From: Mycobacterium asiaticum
Lineage (GTDB): Bacteria; Actinomycetota; Actinomycetes; Mycobacteriales; Mycobacteriaceae
Reading direction: 5' to 3'
DNA: 44,192 nt
Assembly: GCF_001668675.1 (NCBI RefSeq)
Contig: NZ_LZKQ01000303.1
Location: 1-44,192 of the forward strand
This document shows positions 24,275 to 32,007 of this stretch, in pieces (position 1 is the stretch's first letter; every line of letters begins with the position of its first letter). A model generated the notes under the pieces. The model was not told the DNA's origin, ran no database searches, and saw only the letters and a program-made list of their open reading frames with translations. The position numbers and the translations under genes are program-made.

Positions 24275-24634
24275 TCAGGAATGGGGCTGGTCGGCATTGC
24301 GGATGCTTTGACAGGCGGCAGCGGCGGTTTGGGTGAGAGCGTCGAGGTAGTGGATGTAGCTGCTGACCGCCTCGATGAATTCAGCGATGTCTTCCTCGAG
24401 GTGCTGCCGGGTGGTCGTCGCCGAGACGTAGGTGCCGACGTCCGCGCCCGACAGCCAGGCTTGCAGACCATTGGCTCCGGTGAGTTGTTGCTGCAAATCG
24501 GCTTTGGCCGCTTCGACGCGGTCCAGGAACGCCGCCGCGTGCGCGTCCTCCAGCAACAATTCGGCACCAGTGCCTGACTTCCACCCGTTCATCTGCGCCG
24601 TCAGATCCGCAAGGGTGCGATCGTCTGTGCTCAT
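24275..24634 (-). CDS. Small helical protein, possible partner substrate
   Basis: A 119-residue, mostly helical protein of unknown family, first in the unit leading to the 506-residue gene and espG. Two long helices are apparent (LLEDAHAAAFLDRVEAAKADLQQQL and TRQHLEEDIAEFIEAVSSYIHYLDALTQTAAAA), joined by a turn with GANGLQAWLSGADVG. Size and position fit a WXG100- or PE-like partner of the downstream protein, but the WxG turn and YxxxD/E motif are not canonical. The start at ATG 24634 has GGGGGAGGAACGAC upstream. The 24635-24813 gap before the divergent PQQ-like gene holds promoters: TTAGGCT near 24700 on the minus strand and TAGCCT near 24774 on the plus. Confidence 0.6.
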   Translation of the reverse strand: MSTDDRTLADLTAQMNGWKSGTGAELLLEDAHAAAFLDRVEAAKADLQQQLTGANGLQAWLSGADVGTYVSATTTRQHLEEDIAEFIEAVSSYIHYLDALTQTAAAACQSIRNADQPHS

Positions 24635-24813
24635 GTCGTTCCTCCCCCGAGCGCACATGCGCGACCCGAACCATCCGGTCGCGACGACCCGTTCCGTTCA
24701 GCCTAAGACACGGTTTTGCGTATTGCGCACGGATAATTGCGTGCGGTTGGACCGGCGGAGGTGGTCGGCTGACTAGCCTGGCCGTGGTGCATCGACCGGA
24801 TGTGGGGGTGTGA

Positions 24814-26292
24814 GTGGTATCGGGTGGTGGGGCTCCCCAAGGGGGGTATCAATGGGTCGAGCCCCAGCAATCGACAGCGCCTCGACGTCGCTGGTGGTGG
24901 GTTGCGGCGGTACTGCTGACGGTGGTGGTCCTGGCCGGCGGTGCGGCCGCGTGGCGGGCGGGTTTGCTGGGCGGCAGGCACGCGGGGCGCGACGCCGCGC
25001 AACCGTGGCAGCCGCCGATCGGTACCCCGACGGATTTGTTGGTGTCGTTCCCGTTGGATCGGCAACCGGTCGCGGGCTGGCAGGTCGGCCCGACCAATGT
25101 GGGTCTGCCCGACTATGCGCCGCTGGGTGAGCTGTTCGCCGCCAGTGGCGACAAGGCCTACTTCCTGTCCCAATTCGTCGACAACTTCTGTACAACTGCG
25201 TGCCGGCCGCAGCAGGCGTGGGTCTACGGGATCGATACCAGGACCGGTGCGCGCCTGTTCGACCCGGTGCCCTTGCCCGATTACAGCTACGACGCGGAGT
25301 GTTTCGGCAACGGGCCGGCGGTGGCGGTGTGCCTGAAAACCGGTGCGCGGCTGACCACGTGGGTGATCGACCTGGCCCACGGATCGCTGCGTTTCACCGG
25401 TCCCACCGACGTGGGTTTCGCGGCCTTTCCGGGACGCCCCGAGGCGCATCCGGCGGGCACTCACCTCGGGCAGACGTGGCTGGTGGCCGCGGTCGAGGGC
25501 CAGGGCGTCTTCGGGGTCGGTTCGCACGGCGAGCGCACCTGGTCGGTCCCGGGCGATGGGTTCTTCACGCCGATGGACTACCGGGTGGCCAACGACATCC
25601 CCGCGCCGACGTTGGCGGTGTCCACCGGTGGCGATCCCAACCGGGTTTTCTCGGTGACCGACGGAGCGGACCTGACGCCGACGGCTCCGGCCGGCCTGAC
25701 GCTGCATCGTGCGGTCGTCTACAACGAGGGCTTCGCCTACGCCTACCGGAATTCCCAGAGCGGCGAGACCGGCGTTCTGTTCTACGACACCAAGGGGCGG
25801 TTGGTGGCCCAGCGGCCCATGGGACGGTCCATGGTTACCTTGCTGGACAATCCGCCCATGCCGGCGGTGTCGGTCGACGGCAACATCGCGGTCTATACGG
25901 CGGCGGGCACCCCGGTGACGCAGTTCGCGGCGCCGCAACCCGTCACCGACGTCCGCACCATCGGCGCCAAAATTTACGTCGGGCTGGGCGAGCCCAGCGA
26001 ACGGCGCTGGCAACAGTGGGACCTGCTGACCGGGCAGGCCGGCGCCACCTGCAGCGGTCTGGACCTGCACGGAACCTTCCCGGACGGAACGTATGTCGCC
26101 TCCGACGGCACCACGATCGTCAGCGGCATCGGCATGCTCGGCGAGCGTTATGCGGCGGTCAACATGACGACCTGCCAGACGATGTGGCAGACCCCCGATG
26201 ACGTGCACGTCGCTATCTGGAAGGTCGGCACCGGCCTGTTGCAACGCGACCGCGACCGCAACACGATGATCTGGCTGCGCCCACCTGGCTAG
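24814..26292 (+). CDS. Membrane-anchored beta-propeller-like protein
   Basis: A 492-residue protein with a short cytoplasmic start, one membrane helix (~26-48, RRRWWWVAAVLLTVVVLAGGAAAWRAG) and a large extracytoplasmic domain. The domain has repeating strands such as QAWVYGIDTRTGARLFDPVPL, TTWVIDLAHGSLRFTGP, GVLFYDTKGRLVAQRP and QQWDLLTGQAGATC, in the style of PQQ/WD-type propellers. Cys pairs (CTTACRP, CLK, TTCQTMW) could form disulfides outside the membrane. It is the first of three plus-strand genes for membrane-anchored proteins in the ESX locus. A role as an envelope scaffold or sensor for the secretion system is inference. The GTG start at 24814 follows GGGGGTG. Confidence 0.7.
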   Translation: MVSGGGAPQGGYQWVEPQQSTAPRRRWWWVAAVLLTVVVLAGGAAAWRAGLLGGRHAGRDAAQPWQPPIGTPTDLLVSFPLDRQPVAGWQVGPTNVGLPDYAPLGELFAASGDKAYFLSQFVDNFCTTACRPQQAWVYGIDTRTGARLFDPVPLPDYSYDAECFGNGPAVAVCLKTGARLTTWVIDLAHGSLRFTGPTDVGFAAFPGRPEAHPAGTHLGQTWLVAAVEGQGVFGVGSHGERTWSVPGDGFFTPMDYRVANDIPAPTLAVSTGGDPNRVFSVTDGADLTPTAPAGLTLHRAVVYNEGFAYAYRNSQSGETGVLFYDTKGRLVAQRPMGRSMVTLLDNPPMPAVSVDGNIAVYTAAGTPVTQFAAPQPVTDVRTIGAKIYVGLGEPSERRWQQWDLLTGQAGATCSGLDLHGTFPDGTYVASDGTTIVSGIGMLGERYAAVNMTTCQTMWQTPDDVHVAIWKVGTGLLQRDRDRNTMIWLRPPG

Positions 26293-26301
26293 TCTTGCCG
26301 A

Positions 26302-27114
26302 GTGGGTTCGGGTGATCGGCGCCTGGTCGAGGATGCCGTGACGACGCTCTTGAGCCGGGCGCCGGTGGGGTGGGCACATCTTCGGGTCGAGTTCGACCCG
26401 TCGGCCGAGGCGCCGGTCGTCGCGACGGTGACGTCACCCGCGTCGGCGCGGACGCGGTTGGACGTGCCCGCCGGGGTCCTCGACATGCTCAACGATTACC
26501 GTGCGCAGGCCGCCGCGGGCGGAACACGCTGGCGCACACTGGTGATCGACTGCCACTGCGACGGGCGGATCTCGGAGCGTACCGATGCGGCGCGCCTAGC
26601 CGGTGGGCCGCGGCGATGGCCGGTGCGGGTACTGGCGGCGGTCACCGTGGTGTGCTCGGTGGCCGCGGCGGTGGTGTTCGCCGTCGGGTGGCGATCCCCG
26701 CCACCGCCGCCGCGAGCGGCGATGATGGCGGTGCCGGCCCCGTCGCCTCGCCAGCAGCAGGCCTTCGAGGTGCTCAAGCGCTGGTATGACGCAGAGAACC
26801 GCGGCGACGGCGCGGCGTTACGGGCGCTGGCCTGCGCGAACCCCGGCAAGAACGTCGAAGACGAGATCGCAGGCGTTGAGCAGAACAGCGCGCTACAGGG
26901 AATCATTCACCTGGAGGCGGTCGTCGGGTTCCGCGACGAAGGGGAGCGGGTGTGGGGCCGGTTCATGTTGCGGGTGCACCCGATCAGCGAGCGCCAGACG
27001 CGTTTGGTGCAGGAGGCGCAACAACACGGCGGCTACTTCTCCGATGAGTACACGCTGGTGCAGGAGGGCGGCGAGTTGAAGGTGTGTGACGCCGACACGC
27101 CGCCGCTGGTGTGA
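26302..27114 (+). CDS. Bitopic membrane protein with NTF2-like extracytoplasmic domain
   Basis: A 270-residue protein with a cytoplasmic N-domain (1-~95), one membrane helix (~108-130, VRVLAAVTVVCSVAAAVVFAVGW), a Pro-rich hinge, and an extracytoplasmic domain (~150-270) with QQAFEVLKRWYDAENRGDGAALRALACANPGKNVEDEI, typical of NTF2/DUF4878-type folds. The N-domain (APVGWAHLRVEFDPSAEAPVVATVT ... GTRWRTLVIDC) faintly resembles the YezG/DUF600 fold of some polymorphic-toxin immunity proteins; this is not firm. It starts with GTG 26302 and overlaps the next gene (GTGA). Likely part of one operon with 24814 and 27111. Confidence 0.65.
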   Translation: MGSGDRRLVEDAVTTLLSRAPVGWAHLRVEFDPSAEAPVVATVTSPASARTRLDVPAGVLDMLNDYRAQAAAGGTRWRTLVIDCHCDGRISERTDAARLAGGPRRWPVRVLAAVTVVCSVAAAVVFAVGWRSPPPPPRAAMMAVPAPSPRQQQAFEVLKRWYDAENRGDGAALRALACANPGKNVEDEIAGVEQNSALQGIIHLEAVVGFRDEGERVWGRFMLRVHPISERQTRLVQEAQQHGGYFSDEYTLVQEGGELKVCDADTPPLV

Positions 27115-27605
27115 TCGTGACTACCGATTCGGTCGGGCCTGCCCGGGGATGGATTCGATTGGGCGCGTTGGGTTTTGCGGCCCTGGCAGCCGTCGCGGTG
27201 CTGCTGGTCGCGATCGCAGGCCGTGACCGCGGTGACGACCATGGCGGTGCCACCCTGCGGCCGATGGCGGCCAGTGAGTCGATGTCGGATGAGCAGGCCT
27301 ATGCCGTGGCCGCCAACACGGTGCGGGTGTGGATGCGCGAGCGAAATGCGCGACAGCTGGCGAACGTGGAAGCCCTGTCGTGCCCAGAGCCCCGTGCGGG
27401 AGTCCTGGCCACCGAGATCGACCAGATCAAAAGCGGCGGGTTCCTGCGTCCGTTACCGGTGGATGCTGTCGCGAGATTCACCCGCAGCGGACCGGTGTGG
27501 ACAGTGGACGTCTTTCGCGCGGACGGCGGGGCGTCGATGTTCACCCTGCAGGTGCGCCACGGCGACCTGCTGGTGTGCCAGATCGGCTCGGCTCCCGTCC
27601 CGTGA
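27111..27605 (+). CDS. Small bitopic membrane protein with NTF2-like domain
   Basis: A 164-residue protein with an N-terminal membrane helix (~15-36, LGALGFAALAAVAVLLVAIAG) and an extracytoplasmic domain (~55-164) of the same NTF2-like style as the previous gene: DEQAYAVAANTVRVWMRERNARQLANVEALSCPEP and a final strand HGDLLVCQIGS. Two cysteines could form a disulfide. The start is GTG 27111, overlapping the upstream stop, so the two proteins are probably made together and may associate. Its stop is four bases from the stop of the convergent WhiB-like gene. No precise function can be given. Confidence 0.65.
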   Translation: MIVTTDSVGPARGWIRLGALGFAALAAVAVLLVAIAGRDRGDDHGGATLRPMAASESMSDEQAYAVAANTVRVWMRERNARQLANVEALSCPEPRAGVLATEIDQIKSGGFLRPLPVDAVARFTRSGPVWTVDVFRADGGASMFTLQVRHGDLLVCQIGSAPVP

Positions 27606-27609
27606 GCCG

Positions 27610-27927
27610 CTAGGGCATCACCTTGGGCGGTCGGCCCCGACGCCGCGGCGGTACGTGATACCCGCCGCGTTCCGCCAGCGCGCGCAGTCGGCGTATGGCG
27701 AATTCCCGAGGACGCCCGGACTCGGGAATCACCACGCCGGCCCACAGTCCCTCGACGTTCGGGTCCTGGCATGCTTCCCGGGCGCACAGCCAGCGTCGCG
27801 GGCATGCCTGGCACAGCGCCTTGGCCTCGTCGTCGGGCTCGCTGGTCGTCCACCGCTCGGGGTCGGCGGCACACACCGGAACGTATTCATCCAGCCGCGT
27901 GAACAGCGGCGCAGCAGCTGCGGTCAT
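27610..27927 (-). CDS. WhiB6-like iron-sulfur regulator with C-terminal AT-hook
   Basis: A 105-residue WhiB protein. The four cluster cysteines are C19, C39, C42 and C48 (VCAADPERW; LCQACPRRWLC), followed by the GLWAGV turn. The core matches WhiB6 of M. tuberculosis (Rv3862c) closely in CPRRWLCAR, GLWAGVVIPESGR and LRALAERGGY. WhiB6 senses redox signals and controls ESX-1 genes and lies beside the ESX-1 locus. Unlike WhiB6, this protein ends in RRRGRPPK, an AT-hook-like motif more typical of WhiB7, which would give it its own DNA contact. The start at 27927 has GGAGGGGAAGG upstream. It probably controls this ESX locus. Confidence 0.88.
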   Translation of the reverse strand: MTAAAAPLFTRLDEYVPVCAADPERWTTSEPDDEAKALCQACPRRWLCAREACQDPNVEGLWAGVVIPESGRPREFAIRRLRALAERGGYHVPPRRRGRPPKVMP

Positions 27928-27977
27928 CGCCTTCCCCTCCACTTCCGGCGCCAGGGCGCCCCGATGCGACGACTTTA

Positions 27978-28205
27978 ACCAAAGATCTGTAGCAGATGCA
28001 ACAACTAAAACGTAGCAGCTACGGAAATGGGTGAACGTTTTTCTGGGGCAAGCCATAAAAGCGCAGGTCAGCAGGCCGGGCGTGGATGACGAGGAATCGG
28101 CAGGCGCACAGCGCTGCGAATCCGTGACCCGCGGTGCGCTGTTATGAACCAACAAAGATGTAGCATCAATAACCGCGGTTCGAGGAAGGCTGTAGCGGAG
28201 ATGCT
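27978..28205. promoter_or_regulatory. Divergent promoter with repeated GTAGC boxes
   Basis: The 313-base gap between the WhiB6-like and FHA genes contains an imperfect repeat, AAAGATCTGTAGCAGATGCAA at 27981 and AAAGATGTAGCATCAAT at 28155. It also has a perfect palindrome CGTAGC-A-GCTACG at 28011-28023 and a further TGTAGCGGAGATG near 28191. The region is AT-richer than its surroundings. No gene is seen in it. It looks like a control region for one dimeric regulator, perhaps the WhiB6-like protein. Confidence 0.5.
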
Positions 28206-28240
28206 CAACATCCGGGGTCTGAGCGCGGGGGAGTGACGCA

Positions 28241-29365
28241 GTGACACCTGACCAGCCCTCGGTTCCCGCGATGGCGGTGCGACTCGGCGACGAGGTGCAC
28301 ACCCTGGACCCGCATGGCGGCGTCGCCGTCATCGGCCGGGACAGCTCGGCCGCCGTCCGCCTCGCGGACGAGCGCATCTCCCGGGCGCATGTGCGCCTCG
28401 AGCCCGGGCACGACGCCTGGCAGGCCATCGACACCAGCACGAACGGCATGTACCTCGACGGTGTGCGCCGCAGCTCGGTGGTGATCACCGGGCCCACCAC
28501 TCTTCATCTGGGCGATCCGGAAGGCATCGAGGTCTCGCTGACGCCGGCAGCCAAGCTCGCCGAGCCGCGGGATACCTCCGGCGACGTCACCCGCGTCATC
28601 GACCTACCCGAACCCGACGAGGACCAATGGTGGGACGCCGAGGTGGACCCCGGCGTGGCACGCGCCGGGCGGGCGGTCGCCAACCGGCGCAACGAGCTTC
28701 AGATCACCCAGCGCGGCCTGGCCAAGGACAAGATCATCAATGCGGGCACGCTGATCGCGTTCGAGAAGGGGCGCAGCTGGCCGCGCCGGGCGACACTCGC
28801 CAAGCTCGAGGAGGCGCTGCAATGGCCTCCCGGCACCATCGCCCGAATCCGCAGCGGAACCCCGGCCGCCCCCGGTGTCACTGCGCCGCCGGCCGGCGAC
28901 GAGACCACCGAGTCGCTCACCGACACCGTCCGCGCCCCATTGATGGCCGAGGCGGTCGAGCTCGCCATGCACAGCATCAGCGCGGCGATGAGTCTGCTGG
29001 GTGAGCCGTCGGATCCCAACTTCACGCCGCGCGTCACCAGCATCCTGGCCGACCTGCGCAAACTGGAAAACGTGGCGGCCAGCGCGGCGCGCAACGCCAA
29101 GGGCACGCCGTCGATCGTGCTGGCCCTGAGCAGTGTGCGCCGCGCCTACAACGACGTGATGGCACGCGCCGCGCGGTCACCGCACGCCACGTTGGGGCAG
29201 CGGCTGTACGGTGCTCGGCATCGCGCCGAGCTGAGCCTGGAGGAAGCTGCCGCCGCGGCGGGGTTGCCGGCGTCGTTTCTGGCCGACGCCGAGGCCGAGC
29301 GTCCGATTCCCGACGATGTCGCCGCCGCGATCAACACGCTGATCGCGCAGCTCTCCATCGGTTGA
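28241..29365 (+). CDS. FHA-domain protein with helix-turn-helix segments
   Basis: A 374-residue cytosolic protein. Residues ~15-100 form an FHA domain that binds phosphothreonine: VIGRDSSAAVRLADERISRAHVRLE and AIDTSTNGMYLDG carry the conserved GR, S-R-H and STNG residues. Next comes an XRE-like segment (~145-205, RAVANRRNELQITQRGLAKDKIINAGTLIAFEKGRSWPRRATLAKLEEALQ). The C-terminus has a second such helical segment (GARHRAELSLEEAAAAAGLPASFLADAEAERPIP). It may act as a transcription factor responding to Ser/Thr kinases. It is divergent from the WhiB6-like gene. The GTG start at 28241 follows a good GGGGAG site. Confidence 0.82.
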   Translation: MTPDQPSVPAMAVRLGDEVHTLDPHGGVAVIGRDSSAAVRLADERISRAHVRLEPGHDAWQAIDTSTNGMYLDGVRRSSVVITGPTTLHLGDPEGIEVSLTPAAKLAEPRDTSGDVTRVIDLPEPDEDQWWDAEVDPGVARAGRAVANRRNELQITQRGLAKDKIINAGTLIAFEKGRSWPRRATLAKLEEALQWPPGTIARIRSGTPAAPGVTAPPAGDETTESLTDTVRAPLMAEAVELAMHSISAAMSLLGEPSDPNFTPRVTSILADLRKLENVAASAARNAKGTPSIVLALSSVRRAYNDVMARAARSPHATLGQRLYGARHRAELSLEEAAAAAGLPASFLADAEAERPIPDDVAAAINTLIAQLSIG

Positions 29366-29377
29366 GCAGCAGCGACG

Positions 29378-30124
29378 TCACTGCGGCGCGGACGTGTGGT
29401 GCTGAGGCCTGCCGCTTTCGCCGGGCGGCGCGGCGGGTGCCACGTGCTGCCCCACCTGCGGTAGGCCGGTCGGAAGCTGGGACGACTGCGCCGGTCCCTG
29501 GTCGGCGGGGGCCGGGGCCTGCCCTCCGACGAACTCGGCGTAACTGGCCTCCTGAGGCGCCGCTGCCGGTCTCGTCTGTGCCGGCTGCGGGGCGTGCGCG
29601 GTAGCGCCGTCGTACCCGGTGTCGGCCTGCTCCGATGCCGCGTACTGCCCGTAGTACTGGGCCGCCGCCTGCGCGTATTGCTCGGCGTACGCGGCGTACC
29701 AGGCTTGTTGTTCGTCGCTCGCGCTCGGCTGGGTCAGCACCGCGCCGATTGCCGCGGCGGTCTGCAATGCGTTGAGCACGATCAGCACCCACAGCGCCCA
29801 CCCGGGCTCGATGCCGTCGGGCACCACGATCCCTTGCGACAAGGCGTCCAGGAATCCGATCGTGGCAAGCACCGCAACGATTTTGGGGGCGGCCGTCTGC
29901 CGGGGGAGCAGCCCGAAGGCGGCCAGCAGCCCCGCGAGGACCGCGAAGCGAACGTCCCAGTCGATTCCGGCGGCATTGAGCATCGGACCGAAGCTGACCA
30001 GGTAGGCACCCAGGCCCAACAGCACGACCGCCAGGGTCAGGTGGCGGTGCGCCGGTTTGGCGTCACCGGGAGACCACGCCTGATCAGTCGGGTAGTAGCC
30101 CTCGTAACCGGACGGGTAGGCCAT
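29378..30124 (-). CDS. DUF5336 membrane protein (34 kDa antigen-like, Rv0954 type)
   Basis: A 248-residue protein with four membrane helices (~28-130) and a disordered Tyr/Gln/Pro/Ala-rich tail (AYAEQYAQAAAQYYGQYAASEQ, then PAPADQGPAQSS). The helical part, LTLAVVLLGLGAYLVSFGPML and GWALWVLIVLNALQTAAAIGAVL, matches the 34 kDa antigenic protein family that includes Rv0954. Members are linked to the cell envelope and division site, but function is not settled. Of three consecutive start codons (GTG-ATG-ATG) the last, 30124, has the best spacing from AAAGGAGT. It is convergent with the FHA gene and 60 bp downstream of eccE on the same strand. Confidence 0.85.
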   Translation of the reverse strand: MAYPSGYEGYYPTDQAWSPGDAKPAHRHLTLAVVLLGLGAYLVSFGPMLNAAGIDWDVRFAVLAGLLAAFGLLPRQTAAPKIVAVLATIGFLDALSQGIVVPDGIEPGWALWVLIVLNALQTAAAIGAVLTQPSASDEQQAWYAAYAEQYAQAAAQYYGQYAASEQADTGYDGATAHAPQPAQTRPAAAPQEASYAEFVGGQAPAPADQGPAQSSQLPTGLPQVGQHVAPAAPPGESGRPQHHTSAPQ

Positions 30125-30150
30125 CATCACTCCTTTGTTGCTTTCTCAGT

Positions 30151-30189
30151 CCCGGGCTCTAGTCTCGGGCTCTAGTCTCGGGCTCTAGT
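30151..30189. repeat. Three tandem 13-bp repeats at the end of eccE
   Basis: The unit (C/T)TCGGGCTCTAGT-type occurs three times without gap; the first copy has one mismatch (CCCGGGCTCTAGT). Each copy contains CTAG, and the innermost supplies the eccE TAG stop. It looks like replication slippage at the stop codon and would leave eccE unaffected. Confidence 0.8.
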
Positions 30190-31900
30190 CGGAGGCGGCG
30201 AAGGATGCTTTCAGGTAGCGCATCTCTTCGTCGGTGGCGACCATCGTGATCACCGACGACCCGGTTCGAGTGCTGACCTTTACGGTGTCGGTGTCCACGT
30301 CGAGCGATTGCAGCGCGACGTCGGCGTTTGCCGTGACGGCCGATTGCGGGGGCAGCACCACAATGGTGGTCACCCCGACGCGGACCGCCTGCTCGGGCAC
30401 TCCGTCGAACATCTCGACCGAGTAGTTGCGGTCCGCTCCGGCCTGCATGGACCCCCGGTTGAAGTCCGAGACCCACAGCAGGTCGTGGTCGTCCACCTCG
30501 TCCACCATGGTGCGCCATTTCGCCGGGCGTCGGCTGTGCACCAGGACGTGCGCACCCAGCGCCAGCGAACGCAACACCACCTGCTGCGCAAGGTGCAGTG
30601 TCCCGGCGATCTCCACTCGTCGGATCTGGGGGCCGAACAGGCTCAGTGCGACCGCACGGCCGTGGTCGTCGGCGCCGACCACCTGGCCGCAGCCCGAAGC
30701 CGGCACCTTCAGCTGTTCAAAGTCCTTGTCGGCGTTGGTGGTTGCGGTCGAATAAGCCCACTTGTCGACCCGCCGCGGCGGCGTCGGCACCGGCAGGCTT
30801 GCGGCGAGCGCGGAGTATTGCAGGCCCCGCAGATGGGTGAGGCCGCGCAGCTGGATGCGGGCCCGGCCATGGGTGTCGAACCGCGCCAACCCACGCACCT
30901 GGACCGGCCCGCGGGGACGGTCGCGGCGCAACGACAGAGACATGGTGGTGGAGTAGCTGGGAATGGTCCACAGCAGACCGAGCCCGGCCGTGGTGAGCAT
31001 GCGCGGTTTGACGGCGAAACTGCGCAGCCGGAACCGGCCCTCACGGCAGGTGCGCCACGTCTCCTCAACGGTGCTCAGATCCACCCCGTCGGTCAATTGA
31101 TTTGTGGCCTGGCCGATTTCGCTGGCCGTCAGCACGCGGGTGCGCAGGCCGCCCTCGGTCAACCGGTTGGCCACCCGCCGCGTCGCCGTGGTGGCCGCCC
31201 GCAGAATCCCATTGCGCCCGCCGCCACGTCGGCGCACCGCGTCCGCGCACCTGGACGGGTCGAATCGGATGGCGATCCACACGTTGCGCTGGGCGATCGC
31301 GGGCAGCGGGCCCAGGACCGCGTCGTAGACCGCCGCCACCTGGCTGTGCCCTTGTGAGCGCGCACCCTGGGACAGGATGTCGATCGAGTCCAGGGTGATG
31401 TCGAATTGCTGCAGGCAATCAACCAACGCCTGAACCGGCACGGTTTCGCCGGAGACCGTCATGCCCGGCTCCATGATCGTCATGGCCTGCGGGTTCTCTT
31501 CGATCTTCAGCAGCGACATCAAAGTGCCGCCGTCCCAACGGAATCCGATCAGGTTGCCGTCAGACATCGGCACGTCGAACGGCTCGGCCGGAACGATCTT
31601 GCGGGCCCGTCTCCGGCGCTGCCACCAGAAACCGGTCCGCAGCCCGATCAACCGCGGCAGCGTCGTGCCACGGAAGCGCACCACCAACACGCACGCGATC
31701 GCGAGCCCAACAATGCCACCCTGCCAGCCGGGGAATCCCAGGATGGGCGCGGCCACCACACCCGCGGCGACCAGCAGTTGTGACACCAGCAGGTCGGCGA
31801 GCGGCAACAGTCGCTGGGCGCCGATCTCGATCGTCGACCGCAGCTGGTTGGGCTCCGATGACGCGCCCCTGGCCGGGGGCGTCGCGGTACGACGCGGCAC
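30185..31900 (-). CDS. eccE: ESX core component EccE
   Basis: A 571-residue protein of the EccE family, the peripheral subunit of the ESX inner-membrane complex that binds the outer side of EccB/EccC/EccD units. Two N-terminal membrane helices lie at ~30-55 and ~62-80 (LLVSQLLVAAGVVAAPILGFPGW, IVGLAIACVLVVRFRG), followed by the EccE signature FDVPMSDGNLIGFRWDGGTLMSLLKIE and a large soluble domain ending in VVLPPQSAVTANADVALQS. The length is similar to EccE2. It starts with GTG at 31900 and is divergent from eccB, with 107 bp between. It is unusual that the gene is separated in strand from the other core genes. Confidence 0.92.
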   Translation of the reverse strand: MPRRTATPPARGASSEPNQLRSTIEIGAQRLLPLADLLVSQLLVAAGVVAAPILGFPGWQGGIVGLAIACVLVVRFRGTTLPRLIGLRTGFWWQRRRRARKIVPAEPFDVPMSDGNLIGFRWDGGTLMSLLKIEENPQAMTIMEPGMTVSGETVPVQALVDCLQQFDITLDSIDILSQGARSQGHSQVAAVYDAVLGPLPAIAQRNVWIAIRFDPSRCADAVRRRGGGRNGILRAATTATRRVANRLTEGGLRTRVLTASEIGQATNQLTDGVDLSTVEETWRTCREGRFRLRSFAVKPRMLTTAGLGLLWTIPSYSTTMSLSLRRDRPRGPVQVRGLARFDTHGRARIQLRGLTHLRGLQYSALAASLPVPTPPRRVDKWAYSTATTNADKDFEQLKVPASGCGQVVGADDHGRAVALSLFGPQIRRVEIAGTLHLAQQVVLRSLALGAHVLVHSRRPAKWRTMVDEVDDHDLLWVSDFNRGSMQAGADRNYSVEMFDGVPEQAVRVGVTTIVVLPPQSAVTANADVALQSLDVDTDTVKVSTRTGSSVITMVATDEEMRYLKASFAASD

Positions 31901-31965
31901 ACTGAAATCCTATTCACGGGGGCGCAGGAATTACCGCGCCTTTGTCTGGTGGCGCTGTTATACGC

Positions 31966-31974
31966 TACCCAGGC
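31966..31974 (+). promoter_or_regulatory. TACCCAGGC box upstream of eccB
   Basis: Nine bases 34 bp before the eccB ATG, just downstream of TTATACGCT, a possible -10. The identical nine bases lie 47 bp before the eccC start at 35034-35042, downstream of GACAT. A common transcription or translation signal for the two plus-strand core genes is possible. Confidence 0.35.
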
Positions 31975-32007
31975 GCGGTGCTTCACCGGCGCTGATGGGG
32001 GTGATTC

